Part shown: in pieces, positions 7,174 through 13,147 of the stretch | Position numbering within the stretch: position 1 is the stretch's first letter | Layout: each line of letters begins with the position of its first letter | Assembly (NCBI GenBank): GCA_946887425.1 | Contig: CAMPKW010000026.1 | Coordinates: 1 to 13,862 of the forward strand | Direction: 5' to 3' | From: an uncultured Candidatus Saccharibacteria bacterium | GTDB lineage: Bacteria; Patescibacteria; Saccharimonadia; Saccharimonadales; UBA6022 | Length of the DNA stretch: 13,862 bases | Notes under the pieces: model-generated | The model's input: the letters and a program-made list of their open reading frames with translations, nothing else | Told to the model about the DNA's origin: nothing | The model's database searches: none | Position numbers and translations under genes: made by a program

Positions 7174-7895
7174 CCGACAAACGTACCATTACCATTCTTC
7201 AGCTCTATCCACGTGATATGAATATCTACGGAGATTGGGGCAACACCCTCACACTCAAACGCCGTCTTGAATGGCACGGCTATACAGCCATCTTAAAAGA
7301 ATACAACCCTGGGGATGTATTTCCTGAAGATGCTGACATTATTATCGGCGGCGGCGGGCAAGACTCTGGCCAATCGATTATTCAAACCGACCTACTCACC
7401 ATTGGCACCAAGCTCAAGTCGCTAGCCGATGCGGGCACGCCAATGCTTATGATATGCGGCCTCTACCAACTGCTCGGTAAATTTTTCAAAACCCAAGACG
7501 GGCACATCATTACAGGCATTGGCCTCCTCGATATTGAAACGCACGCCGGACCTGAACGCCTTACAGGCAATATCACTACAGAGAGTAAAGAATTTGGCGC
7601 CATTATTGGTTATGAGAACCATAGCGGCCAAACCTTCCTTGGCCATGGCGTTACGCCACTTGGCCGCGTCATCAAGGGTGCGGGAAATAATGGTAAAGAC
7701 GACACCGAAGGCGCACGTTACCACAACATTATCGCCAGCTATTTACATGGCTCTCTCCTGCCTAAAAACCCAGCTATCGCCGATTTCCTCATTGAAAAAG
7801 CCGCAATTAATAAATACGGCGACTTCACTCCAACCGTCATTGACGACCGCTTCGCTGAACTTGCCCGCGAAGCCGCCCTCAAGCGACCGCGTTAA
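7170..7895 (+). CDS. gatD: Lipid II isoglutaminyl synthase, GatD glutaminase subunit
   Basis: This 241-aa class I, CobB/CobQ-like glutamine amidotransferase releases ammonia from glutamine for MurT. The nucleophile is C96 in MLMICGLYQLLG (92-103), and the catalytic histidine is H193 in SYLHGSLLPKNP (190-201). Both positions are close to those known for S. aureus GatD. The N-terminus with YPRDMNIYGDWGNTLTLKRRL (13-33) and the GGGGQDSGQ loop (60-68) are typical of GatD. The start codon overlaps the murT stop by four bases (ATGA), so translation is coupled and equal amounts of the two subunits are expected. It ends two bases from the convergent peroxiredoxin gene, with no terminator between them. 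Confidence 0.94.
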   Translation: MTDKRTITILQLYPRDMNIYGDWGNTLTLKRRLEWHGYTAILKEYNPGDVFPEDADIIIGGGGQDSGQSIIQTDLLTIGTKLKSLADAGTPMLMICGLYQLLGKFFKTQDGHIITGIGLLDIETHAGPERLTGNITTESKEFGAIIGYENHSGQTFLGHGVTPLGRVIKGAGNNGKDDTEGARYHNIIASYLHGSLLPKNPAIADFLIEKAAINKYGDFTPTVIDDRFAELAREAALKRPR

Positions 7896-7897
7896 TA

Positions 7898-8368
7898 TTA
7901 CTTGGCTACCGCCTGCAGCTTCTTCAGCTCGCCGACCACTTGGTCACCGTGCCCTAGTGGCGTTACGCGGCCATACACCTTCAGTACTTGCCCCTCAGGG
8001 CTGATGATGAATGTTCGACGCAAAATACCCTCGCGCCCAAACTGCTTTGGACCCCATGCGCCGTACGCTCGGATCATGGTCATCTCAGGGTCACTCAAGA
8101 GCGTAAAATTAAGATTATGCTTAGCCTTAAATTTATCGTGACTCGTACCATCATCGGCACTCACACCGATCACTTCGGCGCCGAGCTCAGCAATGTCATC
8201 ACGGGCATCGCGCAGACTGCATGCCTCAATTGTACATCCGGGCGTATCGTCTTTTGGGTAAAAATACAGCACGACCCACTTTCCATGATAATCATCTAGT
8301 GAACGCATGACACCATCAGCATCGGTGGCGTTAAAGTGTGGCGCAGGGTAGGGCGTAGGTATCATCAT
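7898..8368 (-). CDS. bcp: Peroxiredoxin, Bcp/PrxQ type
   Basis: This 156-aa thiol peroxidase reduces hydrogen peroxide and organic hydroperoxides in the cytoplasm. The peroxidatic cysteine is C45 in YPKDDTPGCT (37-46), and the resolving cysteine C50 lies five residues later, the arrangement typical of the Bcp/PrxQ group. R118 (ILRRTFII, 115-122) fits the conserved active-site arginine. Length is normal for the family. The frame offers ATG at 8368 and 8365; 8368 is kept. A -10 box and a GGAGGT stretch lie immediately upstream. The reductant, usually thioredoxin, is not encoded here. Confidence 0.95.
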   Translation of the reverse strand: MMIPTPYPAPHFNATDADGVMRSLDDYHGKWVVLYFYPKDDTPGCTIEACSLRDARDDIAELGAEVIGVSADDGTSHDKFKAKHNLNFTLLSDPEMTMIRAYGAWGPKQFGREGILRRTFIISPEGQVLKVYGRVTPLGHGDQVVGELKKLQAVAK

Positions 8369-8370
8369 AT

Positions 8371-8382
8371 ACCTCCAGTATA
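8371..8382 (-). promoter_or_regulatory. -10 box abutting GGAGGT at the peroxiredoxin start
   Basis: On the minus strand TATACT (8382-8377) is followed directly by GGAGGT (8376-8371), then AT, then the ATG at 8368. GGAGGT resembles a Shine-Dalgarno sequence but is only two bases from that ATG and five from the next at 8365, and a start site seven bases after the -10 would exclude it from the mRNA. Either an upstream promoter is used or the purine run is incidental. Confidence 0.45.
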
Positions 8383-8399
8383 CCCTAAGTAAGGCCTGC

Positions 8400-8405
8400 T
8401 ATAAT
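8400..8405 (+). promoter_or_regulatory. Extended -10 promoter of the OpgC-like gene
   Basis: TGC-TATAAT is followed by six bases (TAGAAG) and the GTG at 8412. It is the same geometry as at 538, 5890 and, on the other strand, 456. This is the only case here with a GTG start, which is notable because leaderless initiation usually favours ATG. Confidence 0.6.
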
Positions 8406-8411
8406 TAGAAG

Positions 8412-9533
8412 GTGAAATCCGAAAAACCGTCTTCGCGCCTGCTCACATTCGACCTGCTGCGCGGCTATTTCCTTCTATCTATTATCCTCAACCACCTCTA
8501 CTGGTATCCAAGCGGGCTTGATATCGTGGCGGCTCGAGGTGATTTATTCGTCACCGCCGCCGAAGGATTCTTCCTTATCTCGGGCATTATTCTAGGTATT
8601 GTCCGTGGTCACCGACTCATCGATCAGCCATTTAAAAAAGCGGCAATCCTCCTTATCAAACGCGGCATTCACCTTTACGCCACGAGCATTATTCTGATGC
8701 TCATCTTCACCCTCATTGGCTGGTTCTTCTTCTTAGATAACCCAGGCTTAAAGCCAGGTATCCGACCGGTCACCGAATCGTTCTTAAGCGTCCTCGGCGG
8801 CGCACTCACTTTCAACTACATCTACGGATGGGCTGACTATCTGCGCCTTTATAGCATCTTCCTGCTCGCCAGCCCAATAGCCCTATGGCTACTCCGAAAG
8901 GGAAAGTGGTACATCTTAGCCGGGCTAAGTGTCGTTATCTGGCTACTCTTCCCTGCCAGCGGCACCTCACCTATATCGAACGAACTATTAATGCCGATTG
9001 CCTGGCAACTCATCTTCTTTGGCGGTTTTACAATTGGATTTTACTGGCCGAAACTCACCGCGTGGTGGCAAGATCTTAGCGAGCACGTTCAAAAGAACGT
9101 CATGGGCACGATAGCATCAGTTGCCATTATTACTATAGTCGCCAATATCATCCTCTTCTTTGGAAAGAATATACCTGGCGCCACCGGCGAAGTACTGACA
9201 CACGCATATAATGCAACGCTTCCCTTCTTTACCAAAGAGTCACTGCCTCTCCCGCGCATCCTGCTTTTTGCTACCTGGTTCTCGTTTGGATTCTGGTTCT
9301 TCCATCGCTACGAACACCTCATCGTACGCTGGTTCGGTTGGATCCTCATACCGTTTGGCAACAATTCGCTCTACGTATACATCATCCACGCGTTCGTATT
9401 GTTCTTTGCCCATCTCATCATGTGGCAGGCTAGCCCAAATATCTTACTCAACCTGATTGGCTCGCTTGTTATTGTCGGACTCATCTGGCTATCAGTACGC
9501 CATAAGTTCTTGATGAAAATTATTCCGCGCTAA
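8412..9533 (+). CDS. OpgC / acyltransferase-type multi-pass membrane protein
   Basis: This 373-aa protein has about ten membrane helices. The N-terminus FDLLRGYFLLSIILNHL (13-29), followed by DLFVTAAEGFFLISGIILG (44-62), follows the pattern of OpgC and related membrane acyltransferases, in which an Arg-Gly near the first helix and a His in the first or second helix (R17, H28 here) are conserved. Such enzymes move acyl groups such as succinyl or acetyl onto glycans on the outer side of the membrane. The substrate here is unknown; surface glycans made with the neighbouring glycosyltransferase are a guess. GTG 8412 is used because the -10 box stands six bases before it and the family motif starts soon after. 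The 3' end overlaps the convergent gene by 14 bases. Confidence 0.72.
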   Translation: MKSEKPSSRLLTFDLLRGYFLLSIILNHLYWYPSGLDIVAARGDLFVTAAEGFFLISGIILGIVRGHRLIDQPFKKAAILLIKRGIHLYATSIILMLIFTLIGWFFFLDNPGLKPGIRPVTESFLSVLGGALTFNYIYGWADYLRLYSIFLLASPIALWLLRKGKWYILAGLSVVIWLLFPASGTSPISNELLMPIAWQLIFFGGFTIGFYWPKLTAWWQDLSEHVQKNVMGTIASVAIITIVANIILFFGKNIPGATGEVLTHAYNATLPFFTKESLPLPRILLFATWFSFGFWFFHRYEHLIVRWFGWILIPFGNNSLYVYIIHAFVLFFAHLIMWQASPNILLNLIGSLVIVGLIWLSVRHKFLMKIIPR

Positions 9534-11043
9534 GACGATCGATTGTAAGTGCGCCGTATTTCGTACGGTCGGTCAACAAAAGGTTGCCAGGTAGCCGCAA
9601 CAAAGGATCGCCGTAATATACATAATAGATCACGCTGCTACTAGCAAGTTCGACCTCAGGGTTCTTAACCTGCTGACTGCTGCCATTGAGCGGGGCATAG
9701 CCACCTCGTAATTCTGCTGCGTCGCTATAGAAATAAATAGGACACGTGCCGCGATAGTAATCGAGCTCCATCGCCACGTATGGATCGGCCGCCAAAATCT
9801 TTGTGCCATCTGCACAGCGTTGTAGTGCGGCCGAAGCCTGCTTTAATTCAGGGTGCTGTAAGCGTTGGAAATTGAAGTTGCCGACCACTATCAATTGCAA
9901 CACCCCGATAACTAACACACTCGCCAAAATGCCAATCAACCATTTGCCAATTCGATTTACATGCGGATACACCAACCCAGCCGCAACTCCGATAAATAAA
10001 CTCACGCCAATTGCTATGTGGGCAAGGTAACGCTCGACATACATAGGACGCATAAAACCGACAAGCGTCAGTACTGCGACAGGCACAAGTACATAAAGCA
10101 GCAATAGGCCAAGATACCCTTGCTGGTTAGTCGTGGCATACCTAAAGGCTTTAACACTCATCCAGCCAATCATCACCAACACAAACAATACCAAGAGTGA
10201 CACGACCGCATTGAGCTGCCAGATCGGCTGGTAGACAAAATTAAACGACACAATACCAAGCAAGTTTTCCAGTGTCATTGACTGTGAAATAGGCGCCAAT
10301 GCACCATTGCCCATTTGCTTTAAAAAAGCAGGCAACCACGGCACAAAAAGAACCACAGCTCCGGCGTACGCTATTACCCATGGCGCACGGACCAGCTCGT
10401 TGAGCGTCCCCTTCTTACGCACGTGCATCCATACAAGCCATACAACGTGCGCAATCCAAAGAAGGGCCGTGTAATAGAGTGTATACATGCCAATAGCCAC
10501 CAGTGCAGCGTACGCTGCGTAAAGCCATAATCGTCGCGCCCTCTCTTTACTCTCAAGGGCCAAAATGAGCACATACGTTGCAGCAACCCCTACGAGCGAA
10601 CCAATTGAATACATACGAATCTCAAACCCGTAGCGCAACAAGAACGGCGACAGCACAATAAAAATCATGGCTACAAGTGCAATACGCACACCAAACAGCC
10701 GCCTCACGAGCATCCCCGCCAAGAAAGCCGCACCACCCATAGCCAGCACACTCAGGCTTCGTAATGCCAGCTCACTCCAGCCGAAGATACTTGCCCACCC
10801 TTTAAGGAGCAAATAGTAAAGTGGCGGATGAGTGTCAATTGCCGTAAGGTGAAGGAGCTGTGGAATCGACTGCTTAGCGAGTAGAATCGAATACGCCTCA
10901 TCAAACCATACGCTCTGTCGAAGGCCAATTAGCAGGCTAATAATCATTGCGATTACAGCACCGATAATTATAGTAATGACAACGTGGCGCTCAGCAAATG
11001 ATTGTTTTTTCCAACCTAGGTGTTTAAGAAGTGTATGTAGCAT
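9520..11043 (-). CDS. GT39-type polyprenyl-phosphate-sugar glycosyltransferase
   Basis: This 507-aa multi-pass protein is of the PMT_2/ArnT-like (GT-C fold) class. Such enzymes take a sugar from a polyprenyl-phosphate carrier and transfer it to protein, lipid or glycan on the outer face of the membrane. The key motif is SVWFDEAYS (44-52), with D48-E49 in the first external loop, followed by THPPLYYLLLKGW (71-83), the usual second signature. About a dozen helices follow to residue 400, then a soluble C-terminal domain (about 405-507). The acceptor is not evident; the pilins nearby are only a possibility. No strong promoter is seen: a weak TACCAT (11056-11051) lies seven bases before the ATG. 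The last 14 bases overlap the OpgC-like gene tail to tail. Confidence 0.85.
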   Translation of the reverse strand: MLHTLLKHLGWKKQSFAERHVVITIIIGAVIAMIISLLIGLRQSVWFDEAYSILLAKQSIPQLLHLTAIDTHPPLYYLLLKGWASIFGWSELALRSLSVLAMGGAAFLAGMLVRRLFGVRIALVAMIFIVLSPFLLRYGFEIRMYSIGSLVGVAATYVLILALESKERARRLWLYAAYAALVAIGMYTLYYTALLWIAHVVWLVWMHVRKKGTLNELVRAPWVIAYAGAVVLFVPWLPAFLKQMGNGALAPISQSMTLENLLGIVSFNFVYQPIWQLNAVVSLLVLFVLVMIGWMSVKAFRYATTNQQGYLGLLLLYVLVPVAVLTLVGFMRPMYVERYLAHIAIGVSLFIGVAAGLVYPHVNRIGKWLIGILASVLVIGVLQLIVVGNFNFQRLQHPELKQASAALQRCADGTKILAADPYVAMELDYYRGTCPIYFYSDAAELRGGYAPLNGSSQQVKNPEVELASSSVIYYVYYGDPLLRLPGNLLLTDRTKYGALTIDRLSAE

Positions 11044-11111
11044 ACTTATGATGGTAGCGATTTTGTGACAAAAAAGCCACCCGCCCCCTAGATTTCATAG
11101 GAAAAATAAGC

Positions 11112-11117
11112 TATAAT
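11112..11117 (+). promoter_or_regulatory. -10 box of the tRNA-Pro gene
   Basis: A perfect TATAAT lies 19 bases before the mature tRNA 5' end. This leaves a short 5' leader of about 13 bases to be removed by RNase P. No clear -35 is seen. The divergent glycosyltransferase gene starts at 11043. Confidence 0.6.
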
Positions 11118-11136
11118 CACTCAAGTTACCACCTAT

Positions 11137-11212
11137 CGGGGTGTGGCGCAGTTGATAGCGCGCTCGGTTTGGGACCGAGAGGTCGAAGGTTTGAGTCCTT
11201 TCACCCCGACCA
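11137..11212 (+). tRNA. tRNA-Pro (anticodon UGG)
   Basis: A full cloverleaf can be drawn: acceptor 11137-11143 with 11202-11208 (CGGGGTG/CACCCCG), D stem 11146-11149 with 11158-11161 (GCGC/GCGC), anticodon stem 11163-11167 with 11175-11179, anticodon TGG at 11170-11172, five-base variable loop 11180-11184, T stem 11185-11189 with 11197-11201, discriminator A11209 and encoded CCA 11210-11212. UGG decodes CCN proline codons. Two loop positions are unusual: the D loop reads G18-A19 (11154-11155) instead of GG, and the T loop reads TTT (11190-11192) instead of TTC. These are the two partners of the tertiary 19-56 pair, so a G-C pair appears to be replaced by A-U. The tRNA otherwise looks functional. 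Confidence 0.96.
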
Positions 11213-11253
11213 GAGTCGCTTTATTCGAACCATCCGTTCAAGTAAGCCGACTC
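11213..11253 (+). other. Hairpin in the tRNA 3' trailer
   Basis: Immediately after CCA, GAGTCG (11213-11218) pairs with CGACTC (11248-11253). CTT (11219-11221) can pair with AAG (11244-11246), leaving one bulge, and GAAC (11227-11230) with GTTC (11236-11239). The trailer would be processed from the tRNA precursor. A small RNA from this stretch is possible but unsupported by anything beyond the fold. Confidence 0.4.
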
Positions 11254-11264
11254 AGGTTCAAATG

Positions 11265-11296
11265 AAAATGGCATCGAAGTCTCGATGTCATTTTTT
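11265..11296 (+). terminator. Rho-independent terminator after tRNA-Pro
   Basis: ATGGCATCGA (11268-11277) pairs with TCGATGTCAT (11282-11291) through ten base pairs including one G-U, with a 4-base loop AGTC, then a run of six T in all (11291-11296). The matching A-run upstream (11265-11268) could extend the stem. It ends the tRNA transcript about 55-85 bases after CCA. Confidence 0.88.
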
Positions 11297-11337
11297 ATAG
11301 CAAAATACAGAAAGTCGACCTCGGAGTGCTCGTCCTA

Positions 11338-11343
11338 TATAAT
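11338..11343 (+). promoter_or_regulatory. -10 box before the small membrane protein
   Basis: TATAAT lies 28 bases before the ATG at 11372. A start site near 11350 would give a leader of about 22 bases containing AGGAG (11354-11358). That AGGAG is 13 bases from the ATG, longer than ideal. Confidence 0.5.
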
Positions 11344-11371
11344 ATAGAGCAATAGGAGCAAAATAACAGAT

Positions 11372-11728
11372 ATGACCAAGAAAACAAAGCGGACAGTAAT
11401 AGGATCATCAATCTTTGGCGGAATAGTTCTACTGGCCACGGTTGCCGTTATGGTATTTATCCCAACGGAGCGGCAGTTATGGCTAGAGGTCGGCGCATTA
11501 GTTATGGGACTGGTTGTGAGTATCTGGGTGGTCCGCTTTGGCGTACCTGCGCGATGGCAGCGATGGATCAGTCCTGTCGCCCTATTGTTATTTATAGCAA
11601 CGTGGCTCGCCTTAGGCACGGCTGGGTACGCCTGGTTCGGTGGTTTTCTAGCAGGTACGGCAATAGGCGTCGCATGGGCGCACGCGACCAATCGGTCAAG
11701 GAAGTCAGCTACCTCAACAAGGTCATAG
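11372..11728 (+). CDS. Small four-helix membrane protein, unknown function
   Basis: This 118-aa protein has a basic start (MTKKTKR), four likely membrane helices (about 9-29, 36-54, 65-85 and 88-105) and a basic, serine-rich tail (NRSRKSATSTRS). The ends suggest a cytoplasmic N- and C-terminus. I do not recognise the family. It follows the tRNA terminator with its own -10 box and AGGAG, so it is probably a single-gene unit. Overlapping open frames exist on both strands, but this one alone has a promoter, a ribosome-binding site and a coherent helix pattern. Between its stop and the pilins lie about 180 bases without a convincing gene, then a terminator. Confidence 0.6.
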   Translation: MTKKTKRTVIGSSIFGGIVLLATVAVMVFIPTERQLWLEVGALVMGLVVSIWVVRFGVPARWQRWISPVALLLFIATWLALGTAGYAWFGGFLAGTAIGVAWAHATNRSRKSATSTRS

Positions 11729-11908
11729 ACGAGCGGCTAGCTGCTCGAATCGCACAGTATCCGCCCGGTACATATCATAACTTAATCAACCTCAGTTTAC
11801 CGTCGTCGTACTGGTTAATACTATTCAGTATTTTTATCAAGTGCCTTATAGCTTCCATCCTGTCCAAAGTTTGAGATAAATCTCTTTCCCTCGACCAATT
11901 TGAAACTT

Positions 11909-11936
11909 AAAATCCTCACTACAGTGAGGATTTTTT
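11909..11936 (+). terminator. Strong rho-independent terminator before the pilin array
   Basis: ATCCTCAC (11912-11919) pairs with GTGAGGAT (11924-11931) around the loop TACA, preceded by AAA and followed by T to 11936. The A and T runs are symmetric, so it could also stop transcription from the right. It isolates the pilin promoter from upstream genes. Confidence 0.9.
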
Positions 11937-11952
11937 ATTCCAACAACAGCGT

Positions 11953-11981
11953 TTGACTCAATCATGCTCATGCTTCATAAT
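11953..11981 (+). promoter_or_regulatory. Full -35/-10 pilin promoter, copy 1
   Basis: TTGACT (11953-11958) and CATAAT (11976-11981) are separated by exactly 17 bases, the classic vegetative sigma-70 spacing. The same block recurs at 13095-13123 with a single base difference in the spacer. It predicts a start near 11988 and a leader of about 15 bases before the ATG at 12003, with AGGAA (11989-11993) as a possible ribosome-binding site. Confidence 0.8.
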
Positions 11982-12002
11982 TCCCCACAGGAATCGAACA
12001 AA

Positions 12003-12524
12003 ATGAACATACCAGCCCAAAATAAAACCAAAAATACTGGCTTTACAATCGTGGAGCTTCTTATTGTCATTGTTATTATCGGCATTTTGGCCGCTATTAC
12101 GATCGTTGCTTACAATGGCATACAAAATCGTGCTAATGACACCGCCATACAATCAGATGTGCGCAATATTTTTATGAAGGTAAGAGAACTAGAAGCCATC
12201 AATGGAAGCATTCCTGCGGCTGCCGTTGCATCGGGTATTACAGGAATTGGCAAGATTGCAGTTTCAAAAAACGCCTACTGGACAGCTAATTACAACTTGT
12301 ACTATTGCACTGGGACGATAGCGGGCACGAACGCATTTGGTGTCGGAGCAATGAGTAAATCTGGTAATAAATTTATTTATACCTCAGTAGCCGGACCTTC
12401 TGCCTACACAGGAGAATGGACGACGAGTGGAAGTATTTGTCCGGGCATGGGCTTCACCTCGGGATATGCCCATGGCTATGGATTTGATGTTAACTCTCAG
12501 ACTTGGAATTCATGGATACAATGA
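12003..12524 (+). CDS. Type IV pilin-like protein 1
   Basis: This 173-aa prepilin carries a short basic leader of 13 residues ending in Gly13, then the class III signal FTIVELL with Glu18 (position +5 of the mature protein), the residue needed for pilin assembly, and a hydrophobic helix to about 38. A prepilin peptidase would cut after Gly13. The globular part has two cysteines (C102 and C146) likely to form a disulfide, the stretch SKSGNK (118-123) and a C-terminus rich in aromatics ending NSWIQ. The frame opens at 11964, but ATG 12003 is chosen because the matching upstream sequence of pilin 3 starts at the equivalent codon and because the promoter overlaps the longer version. The stop overlaps the start of pilin 2 (ATGA). 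A minor pilin or pseudopilin role cannot be excluded. Confidence 0.88.
   Translation: MNIPAQNKTKNTGFTIVELLIVIVIIGILAAITIVAYNGIQNRANDTAIQSDVRNIFMKVRELEAINGSIPAAAVASGITGIGKIAVSKNAYWTANYNLYYCTGTIAGTNAFGVGAMSKSGNKFIYTSVAGPSAYTGEWTTSGSICPGMGFTSGYAHGYGFDVNSQTWNSWIQ
12078..12130 (+). repeat. 53-bp pilin core repeat, copy A
   Basis: These 53 bases, encoding the end of the hydrophobic helix and the following residues through GIQNR, are identical to 12614-12666 in pilin 2. Third-codon positions match throughout, while sequence on both sides soon differs. The matching copies in pilin 3 and pilin 4 encode nearly the same protein but differ at many bases. Confidence 0.9.
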
Positions 12525-13054
12525 CACATAGCCGAATACCAGTATCCATCTATCGCCGTAGCGCCCGCACAAGTGGCTTTACTATCGTAGAACTTCTCAT
12601 TGTCATTGTAATCATCGGCATTTTGGCCGCTATTACGATCGTTGCTTACAATGGCATACAAAATCGCGCGAATGATACCGTCGTAAAAAACGATCTGAAA
12701 CAAAGTTACACGAAGATACAGGCATTTTATGCACTCAATACCTCTCTCCCTGCAAGTCAGGCAGAAATTAATGACAACCTTATTACGACGCGTAAGTCAT
12801 ATGGCGGAGGAGGAAATTTCCTTCTCTATTGCCGAGCTGATAATGGCGTCGCTGCGATCGTCGGAAGAAGTACCTCGGGCAATGGGTTTGCTTATTCGAG
12901 CAATGGTGGAGCGATCACATTTTCAAGCTGGCCTGGTGACGGCAACGCTAACCTCTGCCCGGCCGCAGGCATACCGACCACCACTAGCGGCTATGCCGTC
13001 AGCTGGCTAGGTGTCAACGGAGGGTGGGAACCTTGGTATACCCCTGGAAAATAG
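12521..13054 (+). CDS. Type IV pilin-like protein 2
   Basis: This 177-aa prepilin has a longer basic leader of 19 residues ending in Gly19, then FTIVELL with Glu24 at mature position +5 and the same helix as pilin 1. It has C104 and C146 at spacing similar to pilin 1 and a Trp-rich end (WLGVNGGWEPW, 162-172). The middle is Gly-rich. Although the frame opens at 12503, ATG 12521 is chosen since it overlaps the stop of pilin 1 by four bases (ATGA), so translation is coupled. No promoter is seen in front, so it depends on the promoter at 11953-11981. Confidence 0.88.
   Translation: MTHSRIPVSIYRRSARTSGFTIVELLIVIVIIGILAAITIVAYNGIQNRANDTVVKNDLKQSYTKIQAFYALNTSLPASQAEINDNLITTRKSYGGGGNFLLYCRADNGVAAIVGRSTSGNGFAYSSNGGAITFSSWPGDGNANLCPAAGIPTTTSGYAVSWLGVNGGWEPWYTPGK
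12614..12666 (+). repeat. 53-bp pilin core repeat, copy B
   Basis: This is identical to 12078-12130, 536 bases upstream, in the same orientation. Two such identical direct repeats inside adjacent genes give a place where recombination could delete or swap the sequence between them. Confidence 0.9.
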
Positions 13055-13063
13055 ACCGGTGTA

Positions 13064-13079
13064 GACTGTCGACGCAGTC
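13064..13079 (+). other. Small hairpin between pilin 2 and pilin 3
   Basis: GACTG (13064-13068) and CAGTC (13075-13079) are perfect inverted repeats with a 6-base loop. It lies ten bases after the stop of pilin 2. No T-run follows, so it is at best a weak pause or RNA-stability element at the end of the first pilin pair. Confidence 0.35.
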
Positions 13080-13094
13080 AACCACAGACCTAGT

Positions 13095-13123
13095 TTGACT
13101 CAATCATGCTCGTGCTTCATAAT
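13095..13123 (+). promoter_or_regulatory. Full -35/-10 pilin promoter, copy 2
   Basis: TTGACT (13095-13100), 17 bases, then CATAAT (13118-13123) duplicates the promoter at 11953-11981; only one spacer base differs. It would start transcripts near 13130, leaving about 18 bases before ATG 13148. Ribosome-binding sequence here is weak (AGAAA at 13131-13135). Confidence 0.8.
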
Positions 13124-13147
13124 TCTCTATAGAAATCCATCAAACAT

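Noticed and set aside
11236..11264. GTTCAA-like stretches after the tRNA as a second, decayed tRNA
   Set aside because: GTTCAAG and GGTTCAAAT resemble T-loop sequence, but no T stem or acceptor pairing can be drawn around them.
11335..11691. 118-aa minus-strand open frame opposite the 11372 gene
   Set aside because: It is Pro-, Thr- and Asn-rich without a coherent pattern, mirrors the opposite gene and has no promoter or ribosome-binding site.
11479..11874. 131-aa open frame overlapping the small membrane protein
   Set aside because: Its first two thirds are a shifted reading of the 11372-11728 gene. The remaining tail (after about 11730) has a hydrophobic end but no start codon with a ribosome-binding site or promoter. 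A short real gene there cannot be fully excluded.
11964..12002. Thirteen-residue N-terminal extension of pilin 1
   Set aside because: It would place the promoter's -10 box in the coding sequence, and pilin 3, with the same upstream region, can only start at the codon equivalent to 12003.
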